Positions 40,770 through 52,175 of a stretch of 64,000 nt of DNA are shown here, piece after piece. Every line of letters starts with the position of its first letter. Positions within the stretch are counted from its first letter, which is position 1. The notes beneath the pieces are model-generated. The model did not search any database. It worked only from the letters and a program-made list of their open reading frames with translations, and was not told where the DNA came from. The position numbers and the translations under genes were made by a program. The stretch is from Symbiodinium microadriaticum (Eukaryota > Sar > Dinophyceae > Suessiales > Symbiodiniaceae): contig LSRX01000306.1 of assembly GCA_001939145.1 (NCBI GenBank), forward strand, positions 349,339 to 413,338, written 5' to 3'.

Positions 40770-41590
40770 CGAAAAGATCTGGAGCGTGGATCGCTTGCAT
40801 GCCTTAGCTTGTTTGGCATCGCATCCTTTTCTGCGTGAACGACACTTCGGAGGGACGGGGCTCCAGCCGCGTCAACGAGGGTGAAGCTGGACTTCGGACG
40901 ACGAAGGCAAGGACTGCATCCAGCTTGCTCGCGTGCTTCCTTTTGCTGGTTCGCCTTAACAATGGCCAAAAGGACTACAGGCCTTAGGACAATGGCTGCA
41001 AGACTTCATTGGGGTTGAACTATCGAACACAGATCCTGATATGTCGGTCCGGATCTGCCGGATCTGCCTTGTCCAGGCAGTCTCTTCGACATGTACGGCT
41101 GAGATGTTGCACTTTGCGCCAGCAAGAGAAACTTTCCTTTCTGTCTCATGAGCTTGAAGTTCAAACCTAGTCAGGGCAGGACATGGTGATATGGGTGTCT
41201 GTCCGAATGCTAGGTCATGAAGACCTTAGCTGCCTTAGCCCCTGCGCGTCGCGGTTGGACAGCAGTCTACATGAGAAGTGCCGGTGACGGTCTCGGCGAA
41301 GGTAGCCAGACGTAGATTCCTCTGGTGACTTCCCGAACACAGGGTGTCAATAGGTCCGATTACCTATCGAATGTGAGCCATGGCCCGATCTCTGTGCTCC
41401 AGATGGAGGTCTGAAGTGGGACGTTGTGGTACAGAGTACTGTAAACCTGCTGCTTGTTCCGGCATGCTTGTTTCGTGACGTCGTTGCTTCTAGAAACATC
41501 TGTTGACGCAATCACGCTTTGTCTGCTTTTGAGAGCTTGCGCCACGGAGTTTTCGTTCGTTTGCGTGTGATGTCATCGAGCCAAGTGATG
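40770..41590. other. No supported gene
   Basis: Short frames only. Confidence 0.3.
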
Positions 41591-41594
41591 CTTG

Positions 41595-42534
41595 TCAGCG
41601 AGTCATGCTGCTGCCGTCGCCCTTGTTCTGCTTGATCAGCATGCCACTGTTGCCGCCAGAAGCAACTGCGACATATGGCGCGAGGATGATATGCACTGCT
41701 GCATGAAGAACATACCGGCTGTGGATGCTAGGCTGAGAGAGAGACGACCTTGCGTCTGGTCCCCACTCGAAGGCAGAAGATCGTCTCCCGGACACTTTGG
41801 GCCGTCCTCGCCACGGGCCCTGAAGAGATGAGAGATGAAACATGAGGCGCTCTTGGGGCTCTGGCACGAGTCTCTCCCTGGGCCAAGGCTGCTTTGGGGT
41901 CTTCCCTCTGGCTGCCGGCGAGCACTCCGCCCATCTTGAGGCTCGGCCGCTGCAGCTCCACAGACAGCCAGCCTCAGCCTCCACATCCAAAAAGCCCGGG
42001 AGTTGAGGAGACCTTGGCTCGGCTGCCTGGCCGCCTCCCTGCCCGCGGAGGCCCAGGCCCAGGCCAGAGGCCGCTCTCTTTTTTTGCAAGGACGCTTGAG
42101 TGTCTCTGAAAGACGCGCGCGCAGGTGAACGTTGGCCTCCGGAGCCTCGCCCGTCGATCCCGGCCCAGGCTGCGGGCTGCCAAGCTCGCCTCGCTTCAAT
42201 ACGCGCTTTTCCTCGCAGGCCGGAGACGGGCGTTCGCATGAGCGACCTTGGAGTCATGGAAGGCTGCGGAGCGGATGGCCGCGGGAGAGCCCCGAAGCCC
42301 CAAGAGTTGCTTCACCTGTTCCTGCCTCAGGTGCGCAGGATGCAGACGGTGCCCGATTGGTCGCAGCAGAGGCTTGACCCCACCACCATTGCCACCGACA
42401 GTTGTTTCCTTCCCACACCTCCTGGAGCAGGTCCTCTCCTCTTCCGACACGCGTGTGACTGCCCTGCGCTGAGCCCTGCCACGACCGCCGCGACCCGAAG
42501 AGACGTTCCCAGGGCGCTCCTCCATGAACTCCAG
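41595..42534 (+). CDS. Coding-like GC-rich exon ending in a GT donor, unknown
   Basis: All frames are fairly open in this GC-rich stretch, including a 220-codon minus frame starting with ATG at 42257. On the plus strand VVSFPHLLEQVLSSSDTRVT (about 42405-42470) and, in another frame, RRDVPRALLHELQ ending at 42534 before GTGAGT look most like exon sequence. No domain recognised; strand and limits uncertain. Confidence 0.22.
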
Positions 42535-42863
42535 GTGAGTTTCCGCACACCTTGGCCGGTGACCTCAGAGCCTCGTCCAAACCCGCGATGCGAACCTGGT
42601 GAGCTGCCCTCCCAGTGCCTGACCTGCCCCGTTACAGATGGCGGGAAATGCTGGGACGTAGTGCGATGGGGCCTAGCTGAGGATCGCACGTCCTCGTCGA
42701 AAGGGCTTGAAGTGAGAAGCAAGAGCAACTTGGACGCATTTTGACACAACTTCGATAGCAGCCGGTGTCTTCTGCTTCTTGCTGTTTTCCAGGTGGGGGT
42801 GCTTATGCCTTCTTGCAGGCACAGAACGGGCATCCGCAAATTTCGAGTTTGCGAGGGATGTTT

Positions 42864-43087
42864 GTCTTGTGCAGCCCTGACATCGTCTTGCATGTAGCTA
42901 TCAGCAGCTATCCGGTGACATCCTTAAGACTTTAAGACAGCCTGTGCATATAGAAATATTGGCTATTATTTTGGTGGTATTTGTGGCTTCCGAACTTTCA
43001 GTGCAGGTGATCCCTGGTGTGAACGGAACTGCGACGACGGAGCAGATCCTGGATGCTGTGCTCAGCAGCAAAGGCTTCTCATTCTGA
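42864..43087 (+). CDS. Probable last exon of an unknown membrane protein
   Basis: The plus frame to TGA at 43085-43087 encodes CSYQQLSGDILKTLRQ, a hydrophobic span VHIEILAIILVVFVASEL, then VQVIPGVNGTATTEQILDAV and LSSKGFSF. The span followed by a loop with an NGT sequon is typical of a membrane protein. The exon start is not fixed; a CAG acceptor near 43000 would cut off the span. No family recognised. Confidence 0.35.
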
Positions 43088-43610
43088 TTGTTGCCAGCGC
43101 AGAACAGGGCTTGATTGCTAGCCATGCAACTAGATCTTGGACAGGTATTGGAGGGATTGTGGAACTGTCTTTCTGGCTCTTTGTCTGCCCTGGCTCTCTA
43201 TGCGAGGCAAGTTCGGCGCCTACGGTGAGCCCGCGGACGTGCGGGTGATTCAAGACAAGGAGCTGGCCGGCGGGGACAGGCCGATAATGATCTGAGAAGC
43301 AGAATCAAGCGTCGAGTGCCGTGAGCATCCAATCGTTGTCGTCGTCATCATCATCACCGCCATCGCCACATCTGCATGAGTGCTAGCAGCAGTCACTCGC
43401 TTGCCTCGCGGTGCGCGGAATGCGGGTAGAATAAGCAGCAGGGAAGCGCAGGGCGGAGCGAGCCCAATGGGGATTTTCAGGCAGCTGGTTCTTCTCTTCA
43501 CATCCTACTCCCCGCAATCCGCCGCTCGGAAGAAGCTGCCTCGCGCTTGTGGTAGCAGTCATCAGAATCCCTTGCCTTTCTCTTGGGCCTTTTGGCGAGG
43601 GTAGTGGTGA
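43088..43610. other. No supported gene
   Basis: Short frames only. CATCATCATC-like run at 43340-43360. Confidence 0.3.
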
Positions 43611-43612
43611 GT

Positions 43613-44430
43613 CTATCACCAGGTGCCCAAACCTGGCCCCCGGAAGTCGCCCCCGAGGCCGAATTCCAGAACCGTGCGATCGTCAGATCGACCACGGTGG
43701 ACGGCGATGCCTTCGTGCTGGTGGGGATGGCTTGCTGTTCAAGAGGGGCTGTTAGAGTGAGAGGCTCTCCCGTTTCGAGCCTTGGGCCAGGGGTGGCGGC
43801 GGGAGGGGGGGGGTTTAGGAGTTGGCCGGAAGTCTCTTTTGACAGTATGTATCTATGTCTGCGCAGGTATGTAGAGACACAGGTGCCAAACCTGCTTGTA
43901 TGACTGTCAGTTGCAACTGTGCAAGGAGTAGATGCTGCCATGACCAAACCTTTGCATGCCATAGAACATGGAGAGGAAGATGGTGAGGGACCATGTCGGG
44001 CAAGAAAGACAGACACAGGCACATGCCTCCGACGTTGCCCCCAGGTGGGCGCAGCATTCGACGAGAGGTGGCAGAAGGAGCCGCAGGCGGGAGCTCGTGC
44101 TCGCGTGCCAATGCCAACGCAAAGAACTCCGCCTCTTCGTGAGCCCCCAAGAATCCCTGCGTGAGTTTGAGAGAACCAAAGCCTTTCGATTTTTGTGTCA
44201 GCACCCGGCAGGTTGCATCTATCTTACTTGGCGTGGTTGGCATGGTGCCCAGTTCACACTTAGACTCACGAAGTCTAAGCAGCGATTCACAAGCGCTTCG
44301 CTACCATTGCTCTTGGGACCTGGCCACCCGCAAGTGCCCGCGAGAGACGCCCAGGTTCCTTTCGCGCGGACCCGTCCAAAGCGACGGGGAGGTGACCGCT
44401 GGTGGGAGCACAGGGTGGCTTGCTGAGCTC
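43613..44430 (+). CDS. Coding-like exons, possibly 5' part of the WD40 gene
   Basis: About 43615-43800 encodes WPPEVAPEAEFQNRAIVRST followed by TVDGDAFVLVGMACCSRG, where DGDAFVLVG resembles a WD-repeat strand. About 44090-44330 encodes RRELVLACQCQRKELRLFVS and then FERTKAFRFLCQHPAGCIYL. The antisense of the second stretch is also open (44243-43815), so strand is not certain. Position and orientation fit 5' exons of the WD40 gene. Confidence 0.3.
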
Positions 44431-44750
44431 AAAGAGGCATTAGGAGGTTCCCTTCCGAGGGGTTTGCTGTTTCTGCGCCAAAAAAAAGGGGCCTACCGTG
44501 TACGTTCCTCAGCGTGGGTCTGAGTCTGACTGGTCCGGGCTGGGTTGAAAAGTTCTACGTACTGATCTGCTGATCATTGCGCTCACAGCATCTTAGAAGG
44601 ACTTGTCAGCCTATTTAGTTACACCTTCCGACGCATGCCTGCACAGGGATTCTTGATGTTTTCTTGGTCCTGGCCCGAGCTGTACAGCACATGGAGGATT
44701 GTTCAGGACAAGCTGTGCAGCGTGCACATAGACACAGGTAGAAGTGATCG

Positions 44751-45320
44751 ATGGCAAGCATCACCTTTTTCGACAACCCAAAACCAGGCTTGAAAAGAGC
44801 TGGCCCCACCTTGCTTCAGGCCCAGCGCGGAAGGCTGGGAGTTTCAGAGAGGGACTTAACTTTAAAACTCTCAGAGTGGTTCTGCAATGGGATGCCTGCC
44901 GAGCCACTCTGGCAGCTGAGCTGCGAGGGCCCGGTGCCGCACCTACCGGCATCTCATCTGCTTTCAACCGTCGAAGCTCAGAGCTTCAAAGACGCCGAGG
45001 TGTTGAGCACGGTCTATGCGCAAGAGGTGCAGCTTTTGAGGGGGGGGGGGAGAGCCCTCCGCGCTGCATGCTCCGTGGCTCCGCGCAACGGAGGGCCGGC
45101 TGCAGGCGAAGTCTCTGGTGACGCTGACGGCCTGGCAGCTGCAGTCCTGGGACCTCGCCGCTTGGCTTAGGCCCAGCGGAGGTCCTGAGATCATGAGCGC
45201 GCACGGAGCGTGCTACGTAGCTGCTAGCTGGTCAAAGAAGCTGTGCTGTTGCGGACTTGATCGGAGCGTGTTGGTGACGGCCACAAAGGCGTTGGAATCT
45301 TGGTGCTTTTCGTAGCTGCA
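44751..45320 (+). CDS. Probable WD40-gene exons (N-terminal), ATG at 44751
   Basis: ATG at 44751 opens MASITFFDNPKPGLKRAG and continues to HLLSTVEAQSFKDAEVLSTV and YAQEVQLL (to about 45036). Another frame at about 45110-45165 encodes SLVTLTAWQLQSWDLAAWL, with the SWDLA ending of a WD repeat, and about 45268-45315 encodes VLVTATKALESWCFS. These read as successive beta-propeller strands split by introns. Joins are not resolved. The ATG could be the start of the WD40 protein. Confidence 0.35.
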
Positions 45321-46300
45321 GACGGGGGCTGAGTGGTTGGGTCCTTTGGTTGGGTGGGTTGGGTCGTGAGGGTGTGTTGGGTTAGGTTGGTCAGTTGGGT
45401 CGGCGGCGAGGCGTTTTGGTCGCATCGGTTGGGCTGGCAGGGTCTCCGGGAGGTTCGTTTCCCGAATTATGTTTCGGATCGTGATGCAAAGATGTGTGTC
45501 TCAGCCCAAGTTTGCTCCCCGAATTTGCCTGCACCCGCCAAGACCGGACGGACACGACAGATCAGCCAGACCCACCGACAAGCGGACGTGAGTTTCGTGC
45601 TTGAAGCCGAGGAGTCGAAGCTTCCGCGCTGCGGCCTGCGCGGCGAGGGATGCTGGCAGGCGAGGCCCCCGCGATGTGTCGATGTCAATCCCCTTGGAAA
45701 AATATGCCAGGTTGCTACTGCTAAAGCCAGGCCGGACCTGTCCTCCCAAGCTAACCTCTGTGGGCATTGATCCCAAGCCATGCGCCAGGGAAGAAAGACT
45801 AGAATAGGTTGCTAGGTACTAGGTCGAGACCGAAGGCTTCCCAATGCCAAAGAGCAGTTTACCCTAAGCAGAAGCCGGCCGCAGCCACGATCGGGTTTCG
45901 GGTTGCGGGCTTTCAGCTTTCGGTTTCAAGGGTTTAAGATCTTAAACCAGGGCACACCGTGTCTTTTATACGGAAGACGAACGCGGCACCGAAACGGATC
46001 GGTTAAGCATGGATAGGCTGCGAAAGCCGCAAATGATTCACACATGCCCCCGTGCTTTTTCGGCAACAGCCCCAACACCCGCAGCAACGCAGCACGACAG
46101 GGAAAAGTCTGTCCTCCGGGTCCAACCCCAGCTGGGCGTGCGCACATATGCATATGTCTTTCAGACACCGCGAAATACTTGACGCATTCTTCTATATGTA
46201 CGGGCAGCATGCACAGATGCACCAAGGTGCCCATGCTTGAAAGCATGTGTAAACCCTTGCATTATTTGTCACACTTACGCAGCACTGAGAACCCGCCAGG
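45321..46300. other. Probable intronic or intergenic stretch
   Basis: GGGTTG-rich sequence at 45320-45440. A plus frame at about 45585-45765 (SFVLEAEESKLPRCGLRGEG) is coding-like and could be an exon. An open minus frame (46246-45926) has no known motif. Confidence 0.3.
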
Positions 46301-46379
46301 ACCCTCCAAGTATCCTCAAATAGGGGTATATGCTCCCAAATTAAGGGTATTTAGGGTCTTTCGAGGGTAGATGGAGGGT
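46301..46379. mobile_element. Short inverted-repeat element, family B, copy 2 (79 bp)
   Basis: Starts ACCCTCCAAGTATCCTCAAA and ends TCGAGGGTAGATGGAGGGT; shares the core ATTAAGGGTATTTAGGGTC with copy 1 at 39612-39691 in the same orientation. It lies in the 5' half of the WD40 gene region, probably in an intron. Confidence 0.6.
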
Positions 46380-46702
46380 CTTCCCGAAGAGGCCTTGACC
46401 TATGCGCGCCACCTGCGGAGTGTAGCGGCCGGAGCAAGGGCCGCGCTCCCGAAGTTCCGTGCAAGTTCTGTTATGACTATATCACTGTAGTTAGACGGCT
46501 ACACTATGTAGCAATGTTGTAATTATAGTGGATGTCTAGCTACATTAGGGATGTTTTATAATGGAGTTGCGCTGGTGTGTTGAGATTAGAGTTACAGTAG
46601 CGCCTTCGCCAGCCTTCCATGACGCCTTGGAATACTTTAGGAATGGAAGACAGCAGGATGCGGTGTTTTTCCCAATCACATGGTAAAACAGAGCATCTGT
46701 GC

Positions 46703-49290
46703 GGGCCGAGGATGGCACAGTGACTGTGTGGGATGTCACCAGTGGTGCTGCCTCGATCTCGGACATCTGATATGGCCGTTAGTCTAGATCACGGCTCCAG
46801 TCGAATTGCCAACCAACCTTGCAGAAACTTAACAAAAAGCTGCACAAGCCTATGAATAAGCACGGTCCGCATGTGGATTTTCAGCGCAGCCCCGAAGCTC
46901 TTCCGAGGCAATGAGGGAGCTAAGCTGCCAGCTGAGCTTCGTGCGGGAGGCTGATCTTCGCGATTCTTTCCTGCGCAAAGCCCGTGCGAGGCTGTGGAAG
47001 TGCCGTTGCCTGCATTGACTATGCTGAAGCCATCAAGGCCAGTGCTCACAGCTGCTGTATGAGGACCTGCGACTGCTACTGCATGTAAAACTCAGCAACA
47101 GGCAGCAAGGAATCGATCAGACACCAGAGCACACCACATACATTCAGCCTTCAGCTGCCTCAATGATGCTAGCTTAGATATGAAAAAAAGGTTTTAGGGG
47201 TTCAGCGTTAAGGTGGAAGCTGCATAGCCCATGTGTAAGAAGGTGGAAGCCACATGTCACTTGACTCCCAAGATTGGTGTCGGCCGAAGCTACCTTCAGG
47301 CTGTCGTTACCGGGGAGGAGAACGGCACGATCATACTGTGGGATCTGACGCGAGGCGTGGTGCCTTGAAGCCCTAGGTGCACCGAAAGCCAGACCGAACA
47401 GGAACAGCCTGTATCACGTCAGGGCTTCAGCTTGCCGTGCTCTGGTGCAAAGCCACAGCACGGGGCTAAGTCCAGGGTCCAACCAGAGCCTTTTTTGGAA
47501 AATGATGGCCCATGCTTGACAGGTACACACCATTGCATATTGGTTTATAGCTCCTTACATCCGCGACATCCCGCAGCTCAACAACGGAGAGCTCCACGGC
47601 ATCAGCCAGATGGGGACACATTGTAGCCCACACGAGAGGGTCATAGTCAACCATCAGCACGATTGCGCAAAAAAATGAAGGTCATGATGATGGTGATGAC
47701 CATGATGATGATCATGATGCCCGTGATGATCATGATGTACTTGTACCGAACTCATTAGAATCACACATGTACAGATATTGTAGCCACGGCCGTAAGATGC
47801 TTTCAGGTGCTCGCGGAGACCAACCGAAATCTAAAGAAGCGGAGAAGTCGCCTAAGCTGTGCTAAAGGCTCTTCTAAGGCTTCCAGCGGCTTCTTGGAGT
47901 TCCACATTCCTGTAGCACAGTTCCTTTTCGCGTGCTGGGTTACAGGATGCAGGGCATCCTCTGACAAGATTCTGATGATTCTGTCGCCTGATATTTTTTT
48001 TTGAGTTGGATCCTTTGCTTCAAGGATCATGCCGAAGCTCATCCCGGCGAGTGAGAATGGGACCATGGGCAGAGCCGTGGTCACTGGAGATTCGGCGTTC
48101 AAGGCCCCTTGGCTTCCCTTCCTTTCCAATAGGGGGGACTTCTCCTTGTGTTTCTTCATGGCGACTTGGGCTCTGTGCAGGTCACGGTCTGGGACATCGA
48201 GACGTCGAAAGCCCGGAAGACCTTCGGCTGCTCCAGCAACGTGCTGGCCATTGCCGTGTCGCCCTTCCTTGGCTTGGTCGCCGCCGGCGAGGCGGATGTA
48301 AAAATAGCTCACGACTGCCAGGGATACTACGGTTGATGATATAATCATAATAATAATAATAAGAAGGAATATACCATAATTCCCATAGAATCAACAGTAG
48401 TAAGTTAGTGGCAGCATCCTTTCCTGACATGCCTGCCCCACTTCCCTCTGCACCTGCAAGGCGAATGGAAGGGTCACGTTGTGGGATGTCGAGATCGAGC
48501 ACCTCGTCTCTCTCGACTGCAATCCACAAGCTTTCTTTGCGAGCAGGCGCAGCTGGCGGAAGTTGTCTGAAGACTTGGCTCCGGGCTCCAGGTGTGCTCT
48601 CCACCGCTACGAGGGTGGGGCGGTGTCTGCTCTGGCCTTCGTTTCCCTTAGCTTGGAGGACGCACGCAGAGAACGCAGAGAACGCAGACCCTTTCGAGGC
48701 GAGGCCTAAAAGCTTCAAACCTTGCGCGCCAGGAGCAGACCTTGGTCTCAGCGGACGCTTGCCTTGCACTTCTGTCCTTCGACGCCGTCTGCCTCGAAGT
48801 GCCATCGAGCAAAGCTCAACGCCTGGGCTTGCAGAAAGCCAGGCTTCATGCTATCCAAGGAGTGCTACAGAGTCGTCTCCTGGGACATGGACACGGGCCA
48901 GTTCCAGCTGCTCGCCGAGTTCCGCCTCCTTTTTTTTTTTGCTTGGATGATCCTGACAGTTCCTTTCCTAAGGTCCCGGAACCTGAAGCTTCCGACCTCC
49001 TGCATCGCGGCGCGGTGTGCCCCGACCATCCAAGGGACCCCCCTTCCCCCTGGGCCCGGCCCATTGTTTCTCCCGGATGCCTGAGGCATCTGCTTCATGC
49101 CGCCTTCAGCTGGGGAGGACGCCGCGGAGGCAAAGGGCACGATAGACAGATTCCTAGCCGAACACGACCAGAGGCGCTTTTTTTTTTTGTCTCGTGGCTG
49201 CGAAGAACAGGCCGTCGTGCTTGTTGGTGACAGCTCTGGCCGGCTTGCTGCCTGGCCCTGGCAGCGCCTGCAGCCGCTGAGAGGAGATGG
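46703..49290 (+). CDS. WD40-repeat (beta-propeller) protein gene, multi-exon
   Basis: Successive plus-strand exons carry WD repeats: AEDGTVTVWDVTSGAA (46703-46767), VVTGEENGTIILWDLTRGVV (47273-47365), VTVWDIETSKARKTFGCSSN to LGLVAAGE (48181-48291) joined in frame to ANGRVTLWDVEIEHLVSLDC (from 48461), HRYEGGAVSALAFVS (about 48600-48650), LVSADACLALLSFD (about 48747-48790), CYRVVSWDMDTGQFQLLAEF (about 48862-48925) and VVLVGDSSGRLAAWPWQRL (about 49214-49270). The 48292-48460 intron has a GC donor. WD40 propellers are scaffolds for protein complexes; these repeats alone do not reveal the partner. Other joins are approximate. The start may be at 44751 or further upstream, and further exons follow at 49.4-49.9 kb. 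Confidence 0.75.
47670..47760. repeat. GATGAT/CATGAT-rich intronic tract
   Basis: Imperfect ATGATG and CATGATGATC units at about 47676-47740 between WD40 exons. Confidence 0.7.
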
Positions 49291-49439
49291 GAGTTATGGG
49301 GGAGGGCAAAGTTGTTATGGAAGCCGGGAGATCCCCTGCGCAAGGCCACGACGCGAAGCGCTGCGGCGATGGCTTCCGTGTGAGGACTGGCCAGCGCCCG
49401 CGATGACGTGACCTCTGCTAGGGATTGATATAGGGCTCG

Positions 49440-49866
49440 CTTTTGTTTCACATGTAGTACTCTGCGGTGGAGCGAAAGAGCTCCTAAGCAGCCCGTGGAG
49501 CCCCTTGTGAAGCTCTCCAAAGCGGGAGCATCCTTCCAGGCTTAACCTGGGCCACATGGAGAAAAAAACGACGCAGCGCACACGTTCTCAGCAGCTGCAC
49601 TGGGTGCGAGTTTGCAGCTCTTGGCTCCCGACGCCAGGCGAGTGATCTCACTCGCATCCCTGCGGCACAGTCGACGAAGAGGCAGGGACAAGGTAGTATG
49701 TTTGCTGCTGAGAAGAGGGGGAAGCCTTGCCATGAGTCTTGCTTCGCCAAATCTGCGAAGCCTGGCGATGAAATCTTTGCTGCAGCATTCGGCTGTCCGA
49801 TGAGCCAGTTAGGCATGTATTCGAACCTCATGGACCCCATGACCGTGCGGTGGCTTGCCGGGAAGT
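49440..49866 (+). CDS. Likely C-terminal exons of the WD40 gene, unknown domain
   Basis: About 49463-49540 encodes LRWSERAPKQPVEPLVKLSK, and about 49733-49866 encodes SCFAKSAKPGDEIFAAAFGC followed by PMSQLGMYSNLMDPMTVRWL, ending at TGA. Both are strongly protein-like and follow the last WD repeat on the same strand. The antisense ORF 49840-49484 begins with ATG and also looks reasonable, so strand is not fully certain. A following frame (to about 50135) encodes CREVTRWAKNFLPKVYDEQS and may be another exon. Confidence 0.35.
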
Positions 49867-50139
49867 GACACGGTGGGCCAAAAACTTCCTGCCTAAAGTT
49901 TACGACGAGCAGTCCTTACACCACTCACATGCGAGAGAGAAGGCAGAGGCACATGTTAGATTTCGCACCGCGCGGCTGAGATGGCATGCTGCCTCTCAAG
50001 CCCCAGCCAGAAGGCTGGATGCTTTTCTGATGCTGCCTTTACTGTGCGCTTTTCTGCAAAAAGGCGGTGGCGCCTCGCAGCGAGCCCTGCAACATGGGCC
50101 GATAGCGAACAGGCACTGCACGGAGCCGTGGCCCTGAGC

Positions 50140-51050
50140 CGAGCAGTGCTTAAGTAAACTGAGCCCGGGGCCCGCAGAGTTGCAAAAGAACAAGAAGCCT
50201 CAGCTTGAGCTTTGGAACTAAGGACGTGCCGTGCTGCTGCCTTTTTCTTGGACATGCAGCTTTCTTTTGGTTCCTTGTGTCACAAGGCTTCCAGCAAGGC
50301 CTGCGGAACTGCTTTACGTCGCATTCTCTTTCCGGGCTGGCGCCGCTCTGCAAGTTAGCCTTCTCAGGCGTAGAGCCAGCAGAGTAGCAAAGCAGCTGGG
50401 CCAGCTTAGGGGAGACGATTGACAGTCAAAAGCAGAATTGGCTATGGGAGTGGGTGGCTGCCGCACAAAACGCAGAATCGACTGTCGGAGTGGGTGCCTC
50501 TTTTGGGAGCGAAAGTCAAGCCTTCTAAACTAAACCTTGTGCCCCGGCACAAAAGGCAGACTTGAGAGTCCATTTTTCGAAAAGGCTCACCCCGTCCGAC
50601 TGTGGAGTGGGCTCTCCCCACTCCACAGTCGGCCGGGACCCGCTCCCGAGACTTGGCCCAAAAGGGCGTCCGACCCACAGGATGGACCTCGCCAGCAAAT
50701 CTCTCGCGGCCAGCAGCTTCGTAGACCCTCCGCTGCTGCAGCCACCTCGGGCATACTGTAGCGGGAGATGAAAGAAGGCCGGCCGGGCTTCGCAACGAAA
50801 CAGCCGGAGGGCAGGAGCGGGGGGGAAGGGGAGCTCTTGTTTGGGACGGAGAAGAAGCCGCGAAACCGCCCCAGCCCGGTACGAAAACGCAGATTGACTG
50901 TGGGCCTCTGGGATTGGCGGGGGCAGCCAAGCAAAGGGTGGGGACGACTGTTGGGGAGGGACCGAGAGGCTGCGATGTGCAAGCAAGAAAACACGAGCAT
51001 TCCAGTATCTTCAAGACCAGGATGCTGTTCGCGGGCATCATGTCAAAAAT
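50140..51050. other. No supported gene; short related motifs and a strong hairpin
   Basis: The phrase AAAACGCAGA(A/T)T-GACTGT-GGAGTGGG and variants occurs at about 50430, 50466, 50547 and 50884, the third more diverged. The hairpin at 50596-50632 is made of the same words. Long GC-rich minus frames (51194-50442) are open but have no domain. Confidence 0.35.
50596..50632. repeat. Perfect 16-bp hairpin
   Basis: CCGACTGTGGAGTGGG, loop CTCTC, and the exact reverse complement. Confidence 0.9.
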
Positions 51051-51673
51051 GTGCAAGTTGTAGAATGGTTGCGAGCACGAACGTCGCAGCGTCAAGTCGA
51101 CGCTGTTGGCGGGCATGCCCATAATTTGCACCATAGCTTGTTCCGGATTGCGCTCTGGCTTGTTCGAACGATGTCTCGAGCGGCTTGCGAACATGTATCG
51201 CCACTCAAGAGGCCACGTTCAGCAGCTCTACTTGCCTCGAGACTTCCGGGGCGCGTTCTGCGGCCTTTCAGATGGAGGCTCTCGAAGGTTCAGTTCGAAG
51301 GAACAGTAGAGGAGCGGCCCACCAGAAAAGCACAGAAATGACAGGCCCAAGCGTCGGTGCCAGCGTCGTGGCGTTCCCGAAGTTGTCTTTCACCATGAGC
51401 CCTTCGGAGCGCCCCTTGCGTCATCTGAGCCAATGCACGTCCTACCGTCGATGCGGCATTGTTTGAGGAGACGTTCGACAAGATGGCCCTGGAGGCACCT
51501 TGGACCTTGAGATCGCTGCCCTGCTGTCGAAGACCCGTTGTTTCCAAGTGGCGAACGAGCGGCCGACGGTTGAGTTTTGTCGACCTGCTGCCGAGATGCT
51601 ATGCTCCGCGGGTCGTGACATGCTGGATCCGCCCGAGCTCGCGCAGTATTGTGACGGAGGCACATCGGGCTGA
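51051..51673 (+). CDS. Coding-like region with an apparent frameshift, unknown protein
   Basis: Frame one (about 51429-51500) encodes ANARPTVDAALFEETFDKMA. A second frame (about 51499-51673, TGA at 51671-51673) encodes TLDLEIAALLSKTRCFQVAN, then ERPTVEFCRPAAEMLCSAGR and MLDPPELAQYCDGG. The sequences meet without an AG acceptor between them, which suggests a one-base indel (a decayed gene or an assembly error) rather than splicing. Upstream, 51106-51309 encodes LERLANMYRHSRGHVQQLYL in a further frame. No family recognised. Confidence 0.35.
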
Positions 51674-52175
51674 AGCCGAAGGCTGACATGTAGGTTCGTT
51701 TGGTTGGAAGCGAGTTCAGTGGCACAGGGAGGCTTGTTCGGCATTGCAAGCCGCCGCACAAGCGGTTATCAATTGCTTGGACTCTCCCAGGCTCTTCGTT
51801 TAGTGTGGCCTCCGATGCCTTGGGGGCTTTGCAGAGCAGCCTTGCCGTGCCTTGTCACTTGAGCCCTTGTGTATTTCGTGCTGACTTACATGCGAGAAGG
51901 CCGCTTCAACACCGGATCCCCAGGGCCCTAGTGCGGGTCCAGGTTTATGATGTATGGGCCGGGGAGTAGAGGTGCAGCCATGCCAAAGCCAAGGATCCCT
52001 CGAAAGCACTAAGCCAGCTCGCTGGCAACGGCATCTTCCCAACACCCACCACCGTCGCCATGCTGCAGAAATAACTTGGCACGGACTTGCACCTTCGCTC
52101 TGAGCTCTTCTTTTGGGAGGTTCTGAGCCAGGCCACCAGCTACCTTACGCCGGCATCTGGGCTAAGTCTAAGCTA
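51674..52175. other. No supported gene
   Basis: Short frames only. Confidence 0.3.

Noticed and set aside
50442-51194. 250-codon minus-strand ORF with an ATG
   Set aside because: Several other frames are open over the same GC-rich bases, the translated repeats come from the local DNA motif, and no domain is visible. The plus strand carries the coding-like sequence around it.
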